In this document: piece after piece, positions 64,000-64,000 of the stretch
Layout: every line of letters begins with the position of its first letter
How positions within the stretch are numbered: the first letter of the stretch is position 1
DNA from: Staphylotrichum longicolle
Lineage: Eukaryota > Ascomycota > Sordariomycetes > Sordariales > Chaetomiaceae
Reading direction: 5' to 3'
Assembly (NCBI GenBank): GCA_019096155.1
Contig: JAHCVI010000002.1
Location: 2,666,001-2,730,000, forward strand
DNA: 64,000 nt
Made by a program: the position numbers and the translations under genes
Notes under the pieces: generated by a model
The model's database searches: none
What the model was told of the DNA's origin: nothing
What the model saw: only the letters and a program-made list of their open reading frames with translations

Positions 64000-64000
64000 C

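Overview
The window is from a filamentous ascomycete, most likely a Sordariomycete. The reasons are protein-coding genes broken by short (about 48-165 bp) GT-AG introns, an intron-bearing nuclear tRNA, GC-rich coding sequence, and families typical of Pezizomycotina: fungal rhodopsin-like receptors (one with a CFEM domain), a SesB-NACHT-ankyrin protein, a Con-6 conidiation protein, Zn2Cys6 regulators and a GH55 glucanase. No operons, bacterial genes, rRNA, CRISPR array or intact transposon were seen. Exon junctions below were worked out by hand from splice consensus, reading phase and family conservation. There is no transcript evidence.

Layout. 0-5.2 kb: the 3' end of an aminoglycoside-phosphotransferase-type kinase gene (+), a tRNA-Ile(AAU) with an intron (-), a CorA-like membrane protein (-) and a small secreted cysteine protein (-). 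5.9-13.7 kb: one very large secreted protein that joins a complete GH55 exo-beta-1,3-glucanase region to a subtilisin-like S8 protease through a Thr/Pro/Cys-rich linker. 13.9-19.1 kb: an F-box protein (-) and a secreted FAD oxidase (+). 20.7-34.7 kb: an accessory-looking stretch with a CFEM receptor (+), a STAND-type N-terminal domain joined to a retropepsin-like domain lacking its catalytic Asp (-), an ankyrin protein (+), a DUF6601-like membrane protein (-) and an 1884-residue SesB-NACHT-ankyrin NOD-like receptor (+). 35.3-43.6 kb: a proline-rich single-pass membrane protein (+), a GNAT acetyltransferase (-), a mitochondrial-type DEAD-box helicase (-) and an OPT oligopeptide transporter (-). 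45.3-49.2 kb: a Ulp1-like protease with a repeat-rich tail (+) and a second rhodopsin-like receptor (-). 50.6-64 kb: an aldo/keto reductase (-), an SDR (+), an SMP/LEA-like protein (-), Con-6 (-), an erythromycin-esterase-like protein (-), a secreted PEBP (+), a Zn2Cys6 regulator (+) and the end of an unidentified coiled-coil gene (-).

How the genes relate. There is no obvious biosynthetic cluster. Three themes stand out: secreted or surface functions (glucanase-protease, FAD oxidase, small cysteine protein, CFEM and rhodopsin receptors, peptide transporter); non-self recognition or innate immunity (NLR, the STAND-like/retropepsin protein, ankyrin and CorA-like proteins); and spore or stress functions (SMP, Con-6, SDR). 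Several genes in the right third (aldo/keto reductase, erythromycin-esterase-like, PEBP, probably the Zn2Cys6 regulator) and the tail of the glucanase-protease carry single-base frame breaks or a stop inside otherwise conserved sequence. This means either pseudogenes or a base-level assembly problem.
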